From contig NZ_OZ245846.1 of NCBI RefSeq assembly GCF_965228935.1, forward strand, positions 5,146,001 through 5,210,000: a stretch of 64,000 nt of DNA, written 5' to 3'. Source of the DNA: Ulvibacterium sp965228935 (GTDB taxonomy: Bacteria; Bacteroidota; Bacteroidia; Flavobacteriales; Flavobacteriaceae). The number at the start of each line of letters is the position of its first letter. Positions within the stretch are counted from its first letter, which is position 1. A model generated the notes under the pieces. It had not been told where the DNA came from and ran no database searches. It worked only from the letters and a program-made list of their open reading frames with translations. Of this stretch, positions 33,728-43,118 are shown piece after piece. The translations under genes were made by a program, and so were the position numbers.

Positions 33728-35131
33728 CTAGTTCTTTTTGGGCATTGCCTTTTTAGTACCCGTAAACCCGTCAAATTTCAATTTGGCAAAATGTCCCGTA
33801 CTATCCGGTACAAACTCCAACCGTGACCAAAATTGCCGATTGATAAACTTAACGATTTGACCGTCCTCACCCAACACAGGTATCATGGGGGCACCATCCG
33901 AAAGTAGCATTCCGTCGGTATAGCTTATGGTTACCGTACCATTGGGGTTGTAAAAGTTTTCATCAAACTGGAAGGTGCCCAGCATTTTTTGGGCAAGGTC
34001 GTACTTTACGTACGTAGGGCTTACCAAATTCAATTGCTCGTAAGGTTCCCCAAAAACGATCGAGGCGATCTTGGGTACGTTAAAATAAGGTACATGGATA
34101 TGAATGTTGGATAGCATAATCACCGTCAAACCCTCCTCGGGATAGACTGCAAAATAACTGGAAAAGCCCGGAGATCCACCGCTCCGGTAATAACGGGTGT
34201 AATCTCCCTGAGGTTTATTGGATATACCATAGCCCAAACTGGTTCCATAGTAGGAACTGGTCATTTTTTTCCAGGAATCCGCGGACAATAACGTTTTGTG
34301 CATCATGGCTTGGGCAAACTTCTCCAGATCCCCCGCATTTGAGTAAATGGAGGCATGACCGATTTTTGAGGACCAGTGTATCAGTCGGGCCCGCTCCAAT
34401 TCGGTAACCCCTTGCTGCTCATAACCCAGTGCCAAATCCGGGACGTCCCCATACTTCATCGTATAGGCATAGTGTCCCGTATGCGTCATGCCCAAAAGCA
34501 TAAAAATGTGGTCCCTTAGATACGCTCCAAAGGACTCCCCGGATACGATTTCAATGACTTTGGCCAAGAGTATAAAGGAAGATCCGGAATGCCTATATTT
34601 TTCTCCAGGTTCCGCTATAGGTTCCGATATTTTTATGTAATCGACTAATGCATCTAGGGTATGGGCCGACTCGATTAGTTTATCATAGGTACCATCGGCT
34701 TGGGACACAAACCGTGGTAGACCCGACCTTTCGGTCAATAATTGGTGAAGGGTTATCTTGTCCCCATTGGGAAATCCGGGCATGAACTTGGTAAGCTTGT
34801 CGTCCACCGATATCTTTCCTGCATCAACGAGTTGTAGTATAGCGGTTGCTGTAAACATCGCGGAAACCGATCCAATAAAAAATTGGGATGCCTTGGTATT
34901 TTTAATTTGATTTTCCCTATCGGCATACCCGTATGATTTGGATAATATGATGTCCCCATTTTTTTTGACCAGGACAGTACCACTGAAGTTATTGTAATTG
35001 GCAAGTGGACGAATCAATACATCTATTTTATGGGCAAGGTCGTCATTAGAGTGTTTTGTGGTTGAACGGGTATCCTGACCATAGGCCATAATACCCAGAA
35101 CCGATATTATGGACAGCACTAGTGTTTTCAT
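33728..35131 (-). CDS. beta-lactamase-fold protein, catalytic lysine missing
   Basis: A 467-residue secreted protein (signal ending MAYGQ) with a class C beta-lactamase-like domain and a C-terminal lipocalin-like tail from about residue 350. The nucleophile motif, normally SxxK, reads S88-V-S-A91, so the lysine is alanine. The tyrosine motif is YRHSG instead of YSN, and the third motif is RSGGSPGF. It is probably a pseudoenzyme or uses altered chemistry. It is convergent with the ATC-hydrolase gene. Confidence 0.83.
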   Translation of the reverse strand: MKTLVLSIISVLGIMAYGQDTRSTTKHSNDDLAHKIDVLIRPLANYNNFSGTVLVKKNGDIILSKSYGYADRENQIKNTKASQFFIGSVSAMFTATAILQLVDAGKISVDDKLTKFMPGFPNGDKITLHQLLTERSGLPRFVSQADGTYDKLIESAHTLDALVDYIKISEPIAEPGEKYRHSGSSFILLAKVIEIVSGESFGAYLRDHIFMLLGMTHTGHYAYTMKYGDVPDLALGYEQQGVTELERARLIHWSSKIGHASIYSNAGDLEKFAQAMMHKTLLSADSWKKMTSSYYGTSLGYGISNKPQGDYTRYYRSGGSPGFSSYFAVYPEEGLTVIMLSNIHIHVPYFNVPKIASIVFGEPYEQLNLVSPTYVKYDLAQKMLGTFQFDENFYNPNGTVTISYTDGMLLSDGAPMIPVLGEDGQIVKFINRQFWSRLEFVPDSTGHFAKLKFDGFTGTKKAMPKKN

Positions 35132-35301
35132 ACGTATTGCTTTGGTGGTTTGTTATTAGGGACGGGTGAAATCTCCCTTTGTGGCAAAAACCCTCAGAGT
35201 CCCATAGAATTCGAAAATTCCCTTTGGGAATGAATCAATAGGAGTTTAAGGCCATATTGTATGAAACGTAAAAAGGTAGATAACAACTTTTCCGTTAAAA
35301 G

Positions 35302-35337
35302 TGTCACGTTTTCATTGACTACCTTGTCACACTATTG
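35302..35337 (+). promoter_or_regulatory. SigJ/ECF41-type promoter upstream of the sigma factor gene
   Basis: TGTCAC at 35302-35307 and GTCACACTATTGAA from 35326. The first elements begin 24 bases apart, exactly as upstream of the azoreductase gene at 36194. The TGTCAC -35 element fits the known ECF41 promoter type (TGTCACA then CGTC). The copy lies 20 bases before the TTG start and suggests autoregulation. Confidence 0.7.
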
Positions 35338-35356
35338 AAATACTAAAAACTAAGAC

Positions 35357-36190
35357 TTGAAAAATCACCAAAATACCCTATTCCCCTACGCCTATAACAT
35401 TTTAGGCACAGTGGAGGATGCCAAAGACGCCATACAGGATGTACTGGTCAAGTATCAATCCATCAATACTGCGCATGTTGAAAATGAAATAGGCTATTTG
35501 ACCCAATCCGTGATAAACCGATCTATAAATATCAAAAACAGGAAAGCCAAAATTACGGCCAATAAGGTTTGGCTTCCCGAACCCATTTCTACGGAAAAAG
35601 CGGACGATAATCTTATCGGGGAAGAGATATTGTCCTATTCCCTATTAGTGCTATTCGAAAAACTAACGACCCGGGAACGGGCTGTCTTTATCCTAAAGGA
35701 GGCCTTTGATTATTCGCACAAGGAAATTGCCGAAACCATTGGCATTTCCATTGAAAACTCCAGAAAACTCTTGAGCAGGGGAAAGCTAAGATTGGGAGCA
35801 CACAAAACATCCGACCCTAAAAAGTATTCCGCTGTCCCTTCCCCTCACATGGAGAATTATATCCATGCCATAAAAAATGGAGATGTAAAGCACCTGGGAG
35901 AAATGCTCTCGGAGGATGTGGCCCTAAGTGCGGATGGTGGAGAGGATATCAAGGTGATACGGGAATTGACCACGGGAAAAACGGCAACTTCCAACCTGTT
36001 GTTCTATGTGTTCAAAACCTATCAAAAATCGCTGTCCATTGAAATATCCGAAGTAAACCACCAACCTGCCTTGTTGTTTTACGAAGGTGATACCTTAATC
36101 AATTGTCAAGTCTTCGAGTTTGAGAATAATAAAATAAGGCATATCTACGCGGTCATCGACCCTAATAAATTGAAAACGTTTTTTCGGTAA
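35357..36190 (+). CDS. SigJ-like ECF41-type sigma factor with fused SnoaL-like domain
   Basis: A 277-residue protein. Sigma region 2 is at about 5-60 (YAYNILGTVEDAKDAIQDV), then the WLPEP linker near 67 typical of SigJ/ECF41, then region 4 with ERAVFILKEAFDYSHKEIA near 112. The C-terminal 110 residues form a SnoaL/NTF2-like domain with ALSADGGEDIK, matching the DGGGK regulatory motif in a modified form. The TTG start at 35357 is the only good one. Neighbouring azoreductase and cupin genes share its promoter type and are the likely targets. Confidence 0.85.
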   Translation: MKNHQNTLFPYAYNILGTVEDAKDAIQDVLVKYQSINTAHVENEIGYLTQSVINRSINIKNRKAKITANKVWLPEPISTEKADDNLIGEEILSYSLLVLFEKLTTRERAVFILKEAFDYSHKEIAETIGISIENSRKLLSRGKLRLGAHKTSDPKKYSAVPSPHMENYIHAIKNGDVKHLGEMLSEDVALSADGGEDIKVIRELTTGKTATSNLLFYVFKTYQKSLSIEISEVNHQPALLFYEGDTLINCQVFEFENNKIRHIYAVIDPNKLKTFFR

Positions 36191-36193
36191 ATC

Positions 36194-36231
36194 CGTCACG
36201 TTTCTTCCTGCTTTTTGGTCATACTATTGAA
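36194..36231 (+). promoter_or_regulatory. SigJ/ECF41-type promoter upstream of the azoreductase gene
   Basis: CGTCAC at 36194-36199 and GTCATACTATTGAA from 36218, with the same 24-base offset as the copy at 35302. Outside these blocks the two upstream regions differ, so the shared parts are likely functional rather than a recent duplication. Confidence 0.68.
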
Positions 36232-36247
36232 TATAAAATATCAATAG

Positions 36248-36877
36248 ATGAAAACTTTATTGCGAATCGATTGTAGTGCAAGGACCGTAGGGTCGCACTC
36301 AAGAATCTTGGCCGATTACTTCGAAAAAAAATGGAAGCTCGTAAACCCTGGTGGAACTATTATTTATAGGGATTTGGCAAAACAGCAATTGCCCCACATC
36401 CAAAACGATACTATTGAGGGGTTTTACACCCCCTTGGAATATTTATCCCTCGAAGGCAAAAAGGCCACGGCCTTATCGGACGAGCTGATCCAAGAACTGA
36501 AATCCGCGGATGATATCCTGATCAGTAGCCCTTTGTACAATTTAAATATTCCCTCCAATCTCAAGGCATACCTCGATCAAGTGGTGCGCATTGGACATAC
36601 CTTCAATACCAATGAAAAGGGCTATTATGGTTTGCTGGAGGATAAATCGGCCTATTTGGCCACCGCTAAGGGAGGCCAGTACAAAGGTACTTTTATGGAA
36701 CCCTATGATTTTCAGGAACCTTATCTTAAAGCCATTTTGAGACACATGGGCATAAAGGTCCGAGGATTATTTTCCCTTGAAGGCACCAGTGATAAAGGGG
36801 TGCTGGAACAGAACAAATATTTGGCACAACAGAGCATCGATCGATCATTTAAAAAACAGAACCATGAAAGCAATTAA
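36248..36877 (+). CDS. FMN-dependent NADH-azoreductase (AzoR family)
   Basis: A 209-residue flavodoxin-like quinone/azo reductase with the FMN-phosphate loop near RIDCSARTVGSHSR (residues 5-18), the SPLYNLNIPSNLKAYLDQV segment near 99 and TAKGGQY near 139. It probably reduces quinones to protect against thiol-reactive stress. It overlaps the cupin gene by 14 bases and is preceded by the sigma-type promoter, so both genes are likely transcribed by the neighbouring ECF sigma. Confidence 0.9.
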   Translation: MKTLLRIDCSARTVGSHSRILADYFEKKWKLVNPGGTIIYRDLAKQQLPHIQNDTIEGFYTPLEYLSLEGKKATALSDELIQELKSADDILISSPLYNLNIPSNLKAYLDQVVRIGHTFNTNEKGYYGLLEDKSAYLATAKGGQYKGTFMEPYDFQEPYLKAILRHMGIKVRGLFSLEGTSDKGVLEQNKYLAQQSIDRSFKKQNHESN

Positions 36878-37379
36878 AACAAATTACTTCGAAGACCAGT
36901 TAGAGGACAAGGCATCCATAGTTGGGCCGGATGAAGGGGAAACCCTGGAACTCAATACCATTGCAATAACCTTTAAGGTGACCAGTGAAATGTCCAATGA
37001 TCAATTGGGGGTTTATGAGATTTCCCTTCCCCGGATGTGCATCGGTGCAAAATTGCATTATCACCGATTTATGGACGAGACCTTTGTTGTGAACCAAGGT
37101 GTTTTGACCATTGAAGCGGCCGATAAAGTATATGAGGCCAGACCTGGGACGGTGGTATATGTACCGCGATTTACACCCCATGGATTTAGGAATGACACTG
37201 ATGAACTAGTAAAATTGACATTGATTTTCAACCCATCGCAAAAACGGGAAGGTTTTTTTAGAGGCCTCTACGAAACATTGAACGAGATCCCTATAGACCC
37301 TGAAAAATACTTACAGTTGTATAACAAGTACGACAGTTTTCCTGTAGATACCGCCAATATGATTCCGATACGGGAATAG
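36864..37379 (+). CDS. cupin domain protein
   Basis: A 171-residue protein from ATG 36864. Cupin motif 1 is MCIGAKLHYHRFMDETFVV and motif 2 is GTVVYVPRFTPHGFRN, with metal ligands HxH, E and H in place. Single-domain cupins of this type are often dioxygenase-like or isomerase-like. It is coupled to the azoreductase by overlap. A longer in-frame start at 36777 falls within azoR and is rejected. Confidence 0.85.
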   Translation: MKAIKTNYFEDQLEDKASIVGPDEGETLELNTIAITFKVTSEMSNDQLGVYEISLPRMCIGAKLHYHRFMDETFVVNQGVLTIEAADKVYEARPGTVVYVPRFTPHGFRNDTDELVKLTLIFNPSQKREGFFRGLYETLNEIPIDPEKYLQLYNKYDSFPVDTANMIPIRE

Positions 37380-37395
37380 GAATACCTAAGATTAC

Positions 37396-37454
37396 TAGGT
37401 GTAGGTACTGGCGGTTCGGGTTTCAATTCAAATTGCCAGTACTTTTTACACCTA
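37396..37454. terminator. large hairpin after the cupin gene
   Basis: The arms TAGGTGTAGGTACTGGC and GCCAGTACTTTTTACACCTA pair over 17 bases with a three-base bulge around a 22-base loop. It follows the azoR-cupin unit by 16 bases. It lacks a clean T-tract at the end, so it may be a processing or stability hairpin or a small mobile palindrome. Confidence 0.45.
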
Positions 37455-37618
37455 AATTGCTTTTGGAAAAACAAAGTTCAAAGATTTTGATTGTTTGCTA
37501 CATTTTTTGTAGTATTGCTACTTAATTTGTATCAAAAAGGGCAATTTATAACCCACGCCTTGGTAGAATGCGTAAAGAATTGAATTAAAAATTATCAGTA
37601 AACCTAAAATTATTCGTC

Positions 37619-38158
37619 ATGGAAACACTGCAAAAACCAAAACCCTCCGAATACCCATTGTATTCATCCATTTATATGGATTTGTTAGATGACCAAAAAA
37701 ACATTCTAGATCAACTATGGGATAATTTTTTGGAAGTAAAACAATTCATTTATAGTCTTCCCAAAGAAAAATTGACGTATCGGTATGCTGAAGGCAAATG
37801 GACCATTAAGGAGATTTTGGTCCATAATATTGATGATGAGCGCATCTTTTCCTGTAGGGCCATGCGCTTTGCACGAAATGACGATACCCCTTTGCCCGGA
37901 TTTGAACAGGATAATTATGCAATATTTTCGGAGGCCAACGAAAGGAGTCTGGACAGTATTTTTGAAGAATACGAAGCTGTACGGAAAGCTACGATAACAC
38001 TTTTTAAATATCTGCCCCAGGACAGTTTTATGAGGAAGGGTTCGGGAATAGATACGGACGGTAGTATCATCAATGAAAGAACGGTAAGGACATTTGCCTA
38101 TCATATTGCCGGCCATGAATTAAGACACCTCAACATCATCAAAGAGCGGTATTTGTAG
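37619..38158 (+). CDS. DinB family protein
   Basis: A 179-residue four-helix-bundle protein of the DinB/YfiT superfamily, with metal-site histidines in IKEILVHNIDDE and AYHIAGHELRHL. Family members include thiol transferases and stress proteins of unknown reaction. It has its own 240-base upstream gap with a TACAAAAAATGTAGC-like hairpin. Function is not further resolved. Confidence 0.87.
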   Translation: METLQKPKPSEYPLYSSIYMDLLDDQKNILDQLWDNFLEVKQFIYSLPKEKLTYRYAEGKWTIKEILVHNIDDERIFSCRAMRFARNDDTPLPGFEQDNYAIFSEANERSLDSIFEEYEAVRKATITLFKYLPQDSFMRKGSGIDTDGSIINERTVRTFAYHIAGHELRHLNIIKERYL

Positions 38159-38356
38159 GGCAAGGCCTGAAAAGGGCAATAAGACAGTGTGAACTTATCA
38201 CGATTGTTGGGACGTTAAAGTATAGTTGGGGAAATACAATTTAAAAAGTTATCTTCAATCCTCGTTATGAGACAACAGGCTTTTATGCCACTTCTCCGGT
38301 TGTTTGATTCGGTGGAGCTATAACAACTAGTCTATAACGTATCGACAAGTTCAAAA

Positions 38357-39655
38357 ATGAAGATCCCAATACTATCCATACTCATTCTCACCTCATTCTT
38401 TTTGGGATGTAACCCGTCTTCGGATAAAAAACAGGAGCTGGTAAAGGTGAGCCGCCAAATGGGCGAGTTCGAAACCATCGATGCGCTTTGGCTTATCTGG
38501 CCGATCACCGACCATAAGGAAGGGGAATCCGTTGAAAAGGTAACCATGGCCATTATCGATGCCCTGATCAGCGACCTGAGGATTGTGATTAGTTGTGCGG
38601 ACGATGGGGTTCTTAAAAAGGCAAAATCCAAATTGGGCGAAAAATATCCCGATTTGAAGAATCTTGCTTTTCACGTTATTCCCTCGGTAGAGCTATGGAC
38701 AAGGGACATGGGCCCAGTCTTTGTGGAGACAGAAAATGGAAAGCATGCCATTGCCGACTTCAATTTCGATTCTTGGGGGTATTCGGATACGCTGGATCAA
38801 AGTTCACGAATCGAGGAGAAGTATGATGAAAAGGTAGCGGAACTATTCGGTCTTCCCCTTGTTTCAAGTACCATGATCAGTGAAGGTGGCAATCGCGAGC
38901 TCAACGGAAAGGGAACCTTGGTAGTTACCGAGGCCGTGGAACAGGGACGCAATCCAGGGATGTCAAAAGCTACCATGGAAACGGAATATCAAAGACTGCT
39001 GGGCGTTACGAAGACGATTTGGCTAAAAGAGGGACTCCTGGAGGATAGCCATACGTTTCTAGGGCCCTTATCAACAGCCGATGCGAAGAAAGCATATACC
39101 GTGGTTACGACCAACGGCCATGTGGATGAGTTTGCCCGTTTCGTCAACGATTCTACCCTTCTTTTGGCCAGTATCGATAGTACCGAATTGGAAGACCCGA
39201 TTGCCCAGGAAAACCATAGGCGTTTGGAAGAAAACTTCAAAATCCTTTCCAATAGTACCGACCAGGACGGAAATCCATTTAAAATTGTGCGCTTACCCCT
39301 GCCCCAAACCATTTTGACCACTATGGGCCCCGGGGATTATGTGTATGACTATATTAAAACCTTGGATTACCAGGATGGAAGTCAATTTCCCGAAGGAGAA
39401 ACGATTACCGTTGTGGCCCCGGCAAGTTATCTCAATTTTATTATTACCAATACCGTAATCCTTGGGCAAAAGTATTGGCGGGAAGGCATGCCCGAGAAAA
39501 TCAAAATGCAGGATGCCGAGGCGAAAAGAATACTACAAGCCGTATTTCCGGAAAAAAAAGTAATACTACTGGATGCATTGGCCGTGAATTTAGGGGGAGG
39601 TGGATTGCATTGTATAAGCATGCATCAACCCAAATTACTTTCGAATCCCCAGTAA
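38357..39655 (+). CDS. agmatine deiminase / peptidylarginine deiminase family, lipoprotein
   Basis: A 432-residue guanidine-modifying enzyme with a lipobox ending at C18 (FFLGC). Substrate and catalytic landmarks are ELWTRDMGPVF near residue 114, NGHVDEFARF near 252 and the nucleophile C419 in GGGGLHCISMHQP. The family deiminates agmatine or peptidyl-arginine. An exported lipoprotein form is unusual for agmatine use, so a surface or periplasmic arginine-derivative substrate is likely. Confidence 0.88.
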   Translation: MKIPILSILILTSFFLGCNPSSDKKQELVKVSRQMGEFETIDALWLIWPITDHKEGESVEKVTMAIIDALISDLRIVISCADDGVLKKAKSKLGEKYPDLKNLAFHVIPSVELWTRDMGPVFVETENGKHAIADFNFDSWGYSDTLDQSSRIEEKYDEKVAELFGLPLVSSTMISEGGNRELNGKGTLVVTEAVEQGRNPGMSKATMETEYQRLLGVTKTIWLKEGLLEDSHTFLGPLSTADAKKAYTVVTTNGHVDEFARFVNDSTLLLASIDSTELEDPIAQENHRRLEENFKILSNSTDQDGNPFKIVRLPLPQTILTTMGPGDYVYDYIKTLDYQDGSQFPEGETITVVAPASYLNFIITNTVILGQKYWREGMPEKIKMQDAEAKRILQAVFPEKKVILLDALAVNLGGGGLHCISMHQPKLLSNPQ

Positions 39656-39782
39656 AATCCTTGTCATGGTCTTGCACAAAAAGAAGGGCAGGCACCGACT
39701 TTTTTGTATCTTTTCGGCTTGAAGCTTATGAGTGATTGGCATTCCAATCCATATCTTTAGACATCAGATAAAACCATACTTA

Positions 39783-40763
39783 ATGAAACACAAAATTTCA
39801 AGGAGAAAGGCCATTACCACTGGCCTCACGGGCTCACTTGTGGCAATAGGCGGTTATGCCTTTGCATCCAATACCCAGGATACATCCACTTCTGTTGAAC
39901 CTGGGGCAAAGAAGCAATTGCCCTTCAGAATTAGTTTAAACACCTCTACCCTATTGCATTACGAGTTGGACGTGGATGTACAAATAGATCTCGTGGCCGA
40001 TGCCGGTTTTGATGGTATAGAACTATGGATGCGTAATATAAAGACCTATTTGGAAAATGGGGGTAACACAACCGACCTAAGGAACAAATTGCAGGAACGA
40101 GGACTTGTTCTGGAAAATATTATAGGATTTTCAAAATGGTGTAGTGACGATGCCGGGGAACGAAAAAAGGCGATAGATCAATTGCGCGAAGAAATGCAGA
40201 TTACGGCAGGTCTGGGTGGCACCTATATCGCCGCTCCGGTACAGGGGATAACCTCCTTGGATAGAACCCAATATGATGCCTACGCCGAGCGCTATGCCGC
40301 TATTCTACAGCTGGGCGATGAAACCGGGGTAACCCCCATTATGGAACTTTGGGGTATGGGAGCCTTGAACAAGGTAGCCGATTGTGCTCAAATCGCCATC
40401 GCTTCGGGACACCCCAAAGCGACCATATTATTGGATTTTTACCATGTATATCGTGGCGGGAACGACTGGGACACCATCGACATTCTCAATGGTAGGAAAC
40501 TACCTGTAATACATATGAACGATTATCCCGCTACACCTGCCTATGATCGGTTGAAGGATTCGGATCGAATATTGCCCGGAGAAGGAGTCTGTCCTTTTGA
40601 TTCGGTTATCCCCAAATTATACGATGCTGGTTTTAGGGGCGGTTTTTCCGTAGAGCTTTTCAACAAGGGCTATTGGGAAACAATGGATGCGAAAACGCTT
40701 TTGAAGCATAGTTACGAAAAAGCGCACCGAACCGTACAAAAAGCACTTGGAGATATCATTTGA
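39783..40763 (+). CDS. secreted sugar phosphate isomerase/epimerase-like TIM-barrel protein
   Basis: A 326-residue protein from ATG 39783, with a Tat-like start (SRRKAITTGLTG). The AP_endonuc_2 barrel has metal-site residues in PIMELWGMG, LLDFYHVYRG, IHMNDYP and FSVELFN. It belongs to the same broad family as the gene at 14060 but is clearly divergent. Substrate unknown. The longer in-frame start at 39732 hides the Tat signal. Confidence 0.83.
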   Translation: MKHKISRRKAITTGLTGSLVAIGGYAFASNTQDTSTSVEPGAKKQLPFRISLNTSTLLHYELDVDVQIDLVADAGFDGIELWMRNIKTYLENGGNTTDLRNKLQERGLVLENIIGFSKWCSDDAGERKKAIDQLREEMQITAGLGGTYIAAPVQGITSLDRTQYDAYAERYAAILQLGDETGVTPIMELWGMGALNKVADCAQIAIASGHPKATILLDFYHVYRGGNDWDTIDILNGRKLPVIHMNDYPATPAYDRLKDSDRILPGEGVCPFDSVIPKLYDAGFRGGFSVELFNKGYWETMDAKTLLKHSYEKAHRTVQKALGDII

Positions 40764-40884
40764 TTCAACAAGGAAACTGTAATTGCAATTTCAAAAAAGG
40801 AATCCACTACTAAAAATACGGATTACAGTAGCCCGGCAAGGCACTCTGTTAAGTAAACATACTGCCGATAATCATTAAAAAAAC

Positions 40885-42054
40885 ATGAAAAAAGTTGTAG
40901 GTATTGCACTTCTTTGTTTTACCATTTTAGTAACAATATCATGGGCAATAAATCCACAAGTATTTAAGATAGCATGGTATCAAAAACCGGAAGTAGACAC
41001 CTATAAAAGTTTTCCCATTAGGGAAATAAGCCCAAGCCCCACTCCTTTTAGTTTTGCCGTCGATACTTCAAAAGGAAACAAATTGGATTCGGTGATGGTC
41101 CAAAATTGGGAAGACCGATACGTTCCGTTTTCAGAATACTTTGAAAAAGGTGATTTACTGGCTTTTTTAGTGATTAAGAACGATACCCTTGTTTATGAAA
41201 AATATGGGGGAACATACAATAGGGAGACGGTATCCAATACCTTCTCCATTGGAAAGACCATGATTTCAATTTTAACGGGAAAGGCCATTGACTTGGGGTA
41301 TATTAAAAACACCGAACAAAAGGTCATTGCGTATCTGCCCGAGCTTAAAGATGTTCCCAATTTTGACGAAACCACGATTCGGGACCTATTGAATATGAAA
41401 TCAGGTTTACAATTCAAACGGGCCGGAAAGGGGATTATCTCCGATCTTTTTTGTGATGAGGCACGTTTCTACTATACCAACAATCTAAAGAATGATTTAG
41501 TAAAGGTCCAAGCGGATACCCTAGCGGGGACACGATGGAAATATAGCAATCTTGACCCTTTGTTTTTGACCTGGGTCTTGGAAAGGGCTACAAAAACTAA
41601 GGTTTCCGGGTTTTTTGAGCGTGAAATCTGGAAGCCCATCGGGGCCGAGTATGGAGGAAGTTGGGGTATTGACAGAGCAGGTGGTCTGGAAAACTCTCCG
41701 AGCAGTTTCCAATGTACAGCCATAGATTTGGCCAAGATCGGAAGGTTATACCTAAACAAGGGGATGCGGGATACGGTTCAAGTTTTATCGTTGGATTGGA
41801 TCAACAAAAGTATTGACATCGACACGGAAAATAGGGGCAACACGGCAAAGGGTCGGCAAAAAGCAACACATCAATACTATTGGTGGCTGCCCCAGGAGAA
41901 TTATGAAGGCGATTATTCGGCAGAAGGTTTAAGAGGGCAACGTCTTTATGTAAACCCAAAGGAAAATATCATAATCGTTCAATTTGCCAATCGAGGATAT
42001 GGAGGTTACCCCTACAGGGCCATAGCCCATCATTTTTCCAGTGATAGTATCTAA
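40885..42054 (+). CDS. serine hydrolase (class C beta-lactamase fold)
   Basis: A 389-residue exported protein with an N-terminal membrane segment (signal or anchor). The active-site motifs are intact: S121-I-G-K124 and WKYSNLDP, with EGLRGQRLYV at the third motif. It resembles 6-aminohexanoate-hydrolase or esterase-like members. Preceded by a 120-base gap with no clear promoter. Confidence 0.87.
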   Translation: MKKVVGIALLCFTILVTISWAINPQVFKIAWYQKPEVDTYKSFPIREISPSPTPFSFAVDTSKGNKLDSVMVQNWEDRYVPFSEYFEKGDLLAFLVIKNDTLVYEKYGGTYNRETVSNTFSIGKTMISILTGKAIDLGYIKNTEQKVIAYLPELKDVPNFDETTIRDLLNMKSGLQFKRAGKGIISDLFCDEARFYYTNNLKNDLVKVQADTLAGTRWKYSNLDPLFLTWVLERATKTKVSGFFEREIWKPIGAEYGGSWGIDRAGGLENSPSSFQCTAIDLAKIGRLYLNKGMRDTVQVLSLDWINKSIDIDTENRGNTAKGRQKATHQYYWWLPQENYEGDYSAEGLRGQRLYVNPKENIIIVQFANRGYGGYPYRAIAHHFSSDSI

Positions 42055-42467
42055 TATCAGAAAACGAAATAATCTAGTAGGAGACCCCTATAATAGTAGT
42101 TAAATTCGTATTTGAAAATTATTTTAGAGCCAATGCCCAAGTGTTATTGGATTAAGCGCTTGGAGACCTTTTAATCCTATATCAACTTAAATTCTAATAA
42201 TATTCTTCATCTTGGGCAACTACGACCAGCCTAAAAACTTTTAGAAAGAGTCGGTTCAACACCTAATGAAAAGATTATGATCCAAGTCCCGAACAAGCAT
42301 GCAAAAATTAAATTAATAAGAAAATCTGACACACTTAATACAAAGTTAATATTAGATTAGATGATTCCTTCAAAAATTTACGCACGCTTAGGGATTAGAT
42401 AACTGAGCATTAACCGAATCTCAAAATTTATAAAATATCTTTAATCTCATTCTATTGTCTTAAAGAG
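42055..42467. other. A+T-rich gap without a supported gene
   Basis: No open frame of useful length was found here. The stretch has a CCAAGTGTT / AGCGCTTGG imperfect palindrome at about 42137-42160 and is otherwise low-complexity. It separates the serine hydrolase from a small secreted protein. Confidence 0.5.
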
Positions 42468-43118
42468 GTGAGAGATATTATACCTATTTGCTGTGCTTTT
42501 TTTTTAGCAATACTCATTTTGTTTTTCTATCCTAATAACGAAGTTAAATTACAACCTGGAGATATTTCATTTACCTCTATTAATGCTTACAACGATGGCT
42601 TTGAGGTTATATCTCTTGTGAATATCCCTTCAAATACAACCATTCATTTCACGGACTCCGAATGGAACGGAAATCGTTTTGGTGCAGATGAAAGTGATAT
42701 GGTATGGAACACAGGTGGGCAAGTTATAAAGGCAGGTTCAACAGTTAGTTTCACTAACTTGGGTTCCAATCCTAGAGTTTCCATAGGTACCTTGAAAAAC
42801 AAATTAAGAATATCCAAAAAAAAGGAGGCAATATTTGCCTATTTGGGTTCGACAAGAATGCCGACAGTGTTTTTGGCGGCTGTGGGCAATGACGAATTTG
42901 CATATGGTACATTGATAAATACCTCCTTACAAATGGATAAGTCTGCCCTAACATTTCCCAAAGGCACCACTTATGCTTCATACCAAGGGCCTTATATTTA
43001 TGAAAATAGAGATGAGTTTTACAAAGAACTTCGCAAATTGTCCAACTACGAATTTCATAAGCTTAAAAGAACCAAGGATAGAAACGGTATATACGAATTA
43101 GCACCACGGAGTCAATAA
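42468..43118 (+). CDS. secreted hypothetical protein with lamin-tail-like beta domain
   Basis: A 216-residue protein with GTG start at 42468 and an N-terminal membrane or signal segment. The mature domain opens with ISFTSINAYNDGFEVISLVN and has TTIHFTDSEWNG, a pattern found at the start of many large exoproteins (phytase-like or lamin-tail-like modules). Here it stands alone. The surroundings on both sides have no genes, so it may be a remnant or a small secreted protein in its own right. Confidence 0.65.
   Translation: MRDIIPICCAFFLAILILFFYPNNEVKLQPGDISFTSINAYNDGFEVISLVNIPSNTTIHFTDSEWNGNRFGADESDMVWNTGGQVIKAGSTVSFTNLGSNPRVSIGTLKNKLRISKKKEAIFAYLGSTRMPTVFLAAVGNDEFAYGTLINTSLQMDKSALTFPKGTTYASYQGPYIYENRDEFYKELRKLSNYEFHKLKRTKDRNGIYELAPRSQ

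Noticed and set aside
33698..37618. Continuation of the cassette array past 33.7 kb
   Set aside because: Genes here run on both strands, have ordinary promoters and show no attC-like arms between them.
42133..42161. Palindrome near CCAAGTGTT / AGCGCTTGG as a further attC-like site
   Set aside because: It lacks the GGCTATAATT stem and the YAAC/GTTR cores, and no cassette-type gene adjoins it.
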